From Kibdelosporangium sp. MJ126-NF4 (GTDB lineage Bacteria; Actinomycetota; Actinomycetes; Mycobacteriales; Pseudonocardiaceae), in the NCBI RefSeq assembly GCF_000826545.1, contig NZ_CDME01000006.1, positions 93,063 to 157,062 on the forward strand: a stretch of 64,000 bases of DNA, written 5' to 3'. The position numbers and the translations under genes are program-made. The notes beneath the pieces were generated by a model that saw nothing but the letters and a program-made list of their open reading frames with translations, had not been told where the DNA came from and did not search any database. The first letter of the stretch is position 1. The number at the start of each line of letters is the position of its first letter. Below are positions 63,594 through 64,000 of the stretch, in pieces.

Positions 63594-64000
63594 TCACGTA
63601 CGACCTCGGCCGAGACCGGCCTCCAGCTTGCGCAGCACGCCGTGCGGCACCAGCCGGGTTATCCCTACCAGGAACTTGTACTTCCAGCCGGGAATTGAGC
63701 GAATCCGGCCGTGCGCGAGGTCGGTCATGCACTCGTTCACGACCTGATCGGCCGTCAGCCACATGAAGTCCGGGAACGGCTGCTTCTCGTCGCCCGCCCG
63801 GTCGTGGAACTCGGTCCGCGTGAACCCGGGGACCAGTGCCATCACACGCACACCCGTGCCCTTCAGCGACGCCCCGATCCCCTCGGAGAACGCCGTCACA
63901 TAGGACTTGGTCGCGCCGTAGGTCGGGCCGGTGGCGGGGAAGAAGCCCGCGATGCTGGACACGTTGACCACCGCGCCGTGGCCGCGCTCGAGCATGCCGG
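63594..64000 (-). CDS. SDR family NAD(P)-dependent oxidoreductase, partial
   Basis: Only the C-terminal part is present, cut by the right window edge (frame open through 64000). Catalytic Ser (VNVSSIAGFF) and YGATKSYV match SDR; LVPGFTRTEFHDRAGDEKQPFPDFMWLTADQVV fits the DltE-type SDR group common in actinobacteria. The missing N-terminal part should hold the TGxxxGxG nucleotide motif. It lies 13 bp from the scramblase-like gene on the same strand. Confidence 0.85.
   Translation of the reverse strand, partial: GMLERGHGAVVNVSSIAGFFPATGPTYGATKSYVTAFSEGIGASLKGTGVRVMALVPGFTRTEFHDRAGDEKQPFPDFMWLTADQVVNECMTDLAHGRIRSIPGWKYKFLVGITRLVPHGVLRKLEAGLGRGRT

Overview
The window is chromosomal DNA of a high-GC actinobacterium, most likely order Pseudonocardiales (Pseudonocardiaceae-like). 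Evidence: strong G/C third-position bias, frequent GTG and TTG starts, many 4-bp start/stop overlaps, SigE-family sigma factors, several F420/LLM-type oxidoreductases, and an orphan ESX (type VII secretion) substrate cluster with PE-like, DUF3558, PPE, EspG-like and WXG100-like proteins. Most of the window is ordinary core and peripheral metabolism. I see no prophage, transposase, CRISPR array, tRNA or rRNA.

Layout. 0-6 kb: the end of a heterodimeric ABC exporter pair, a SAM hydrolase, a small ABC ATPase/permease pair and a secreted M14 zinc carboxypeptidase. 6-17 kb: MOSC protein, purB, two SigE-family sigma factor/membrane-partner pairs around a TetR regulator, threonine aldolase, HAD hydrolase, aminotransferase, a secreted tripeptidyl-aminopeptidase-like hydrolase and a flavin-monooxygenase remnant. 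17-22 kb: the ESX substrate cluster, including a WXG100-like/lytic-transglycosylase fusion. 22-27 kb: purD, a TAXI-type TRAP transporter and a secreted glycerophosphodiesterase, followed by a long imperfect inverted repeat. 27-33 kb: UBP zinc-finger protein, Na+/H+ antiporter and the complete ssuCBAD sulfonate operon. 33-38.6 kb: purA, secreted HNH nuclease, DUF3151, an SdrD-like B-domain protein and class II aldolase.

38.8-47.8 kb: a divergent, C-terminally shortened bacterial nitric oxide synthase homologue, then LLM, AKR, SDR and PPOX-like enzymes, a third SigE-family sigma factor, nagA behind a DasR-type (dre) site, a DedA protein and a GlcD-type FAD oxidase. 47.9-51.5 kb: two paralogous HSL-type hydrolases around an LLM enzyme, and a second DedA. 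52-57.3 kb: a fructose/ribose-type sugar ABC operon with two kinases, divergent from a LacI regulator, with a 14-bp perfect palindrome between them. A second long hairpin between convergent genes supplies the stop codons of both. 57.4-64 kb: phosphotransferase, SDR, GH76-like protein, TrmH methyltransferase, DUF2784, pyrE, DHFR-like reductase, a DUF2510/scramblase-like protein and the start of another SDR cut by the window edge.

The best candidates for new biology are the NOS-like enzyme with altered active-site residues, the ESX-associated transglycosylase, the two long inverted repeats, and the strictly asymmetric ABC exporter pair. All functional calls come from motif and sequence recognition by eye; no searches were run.
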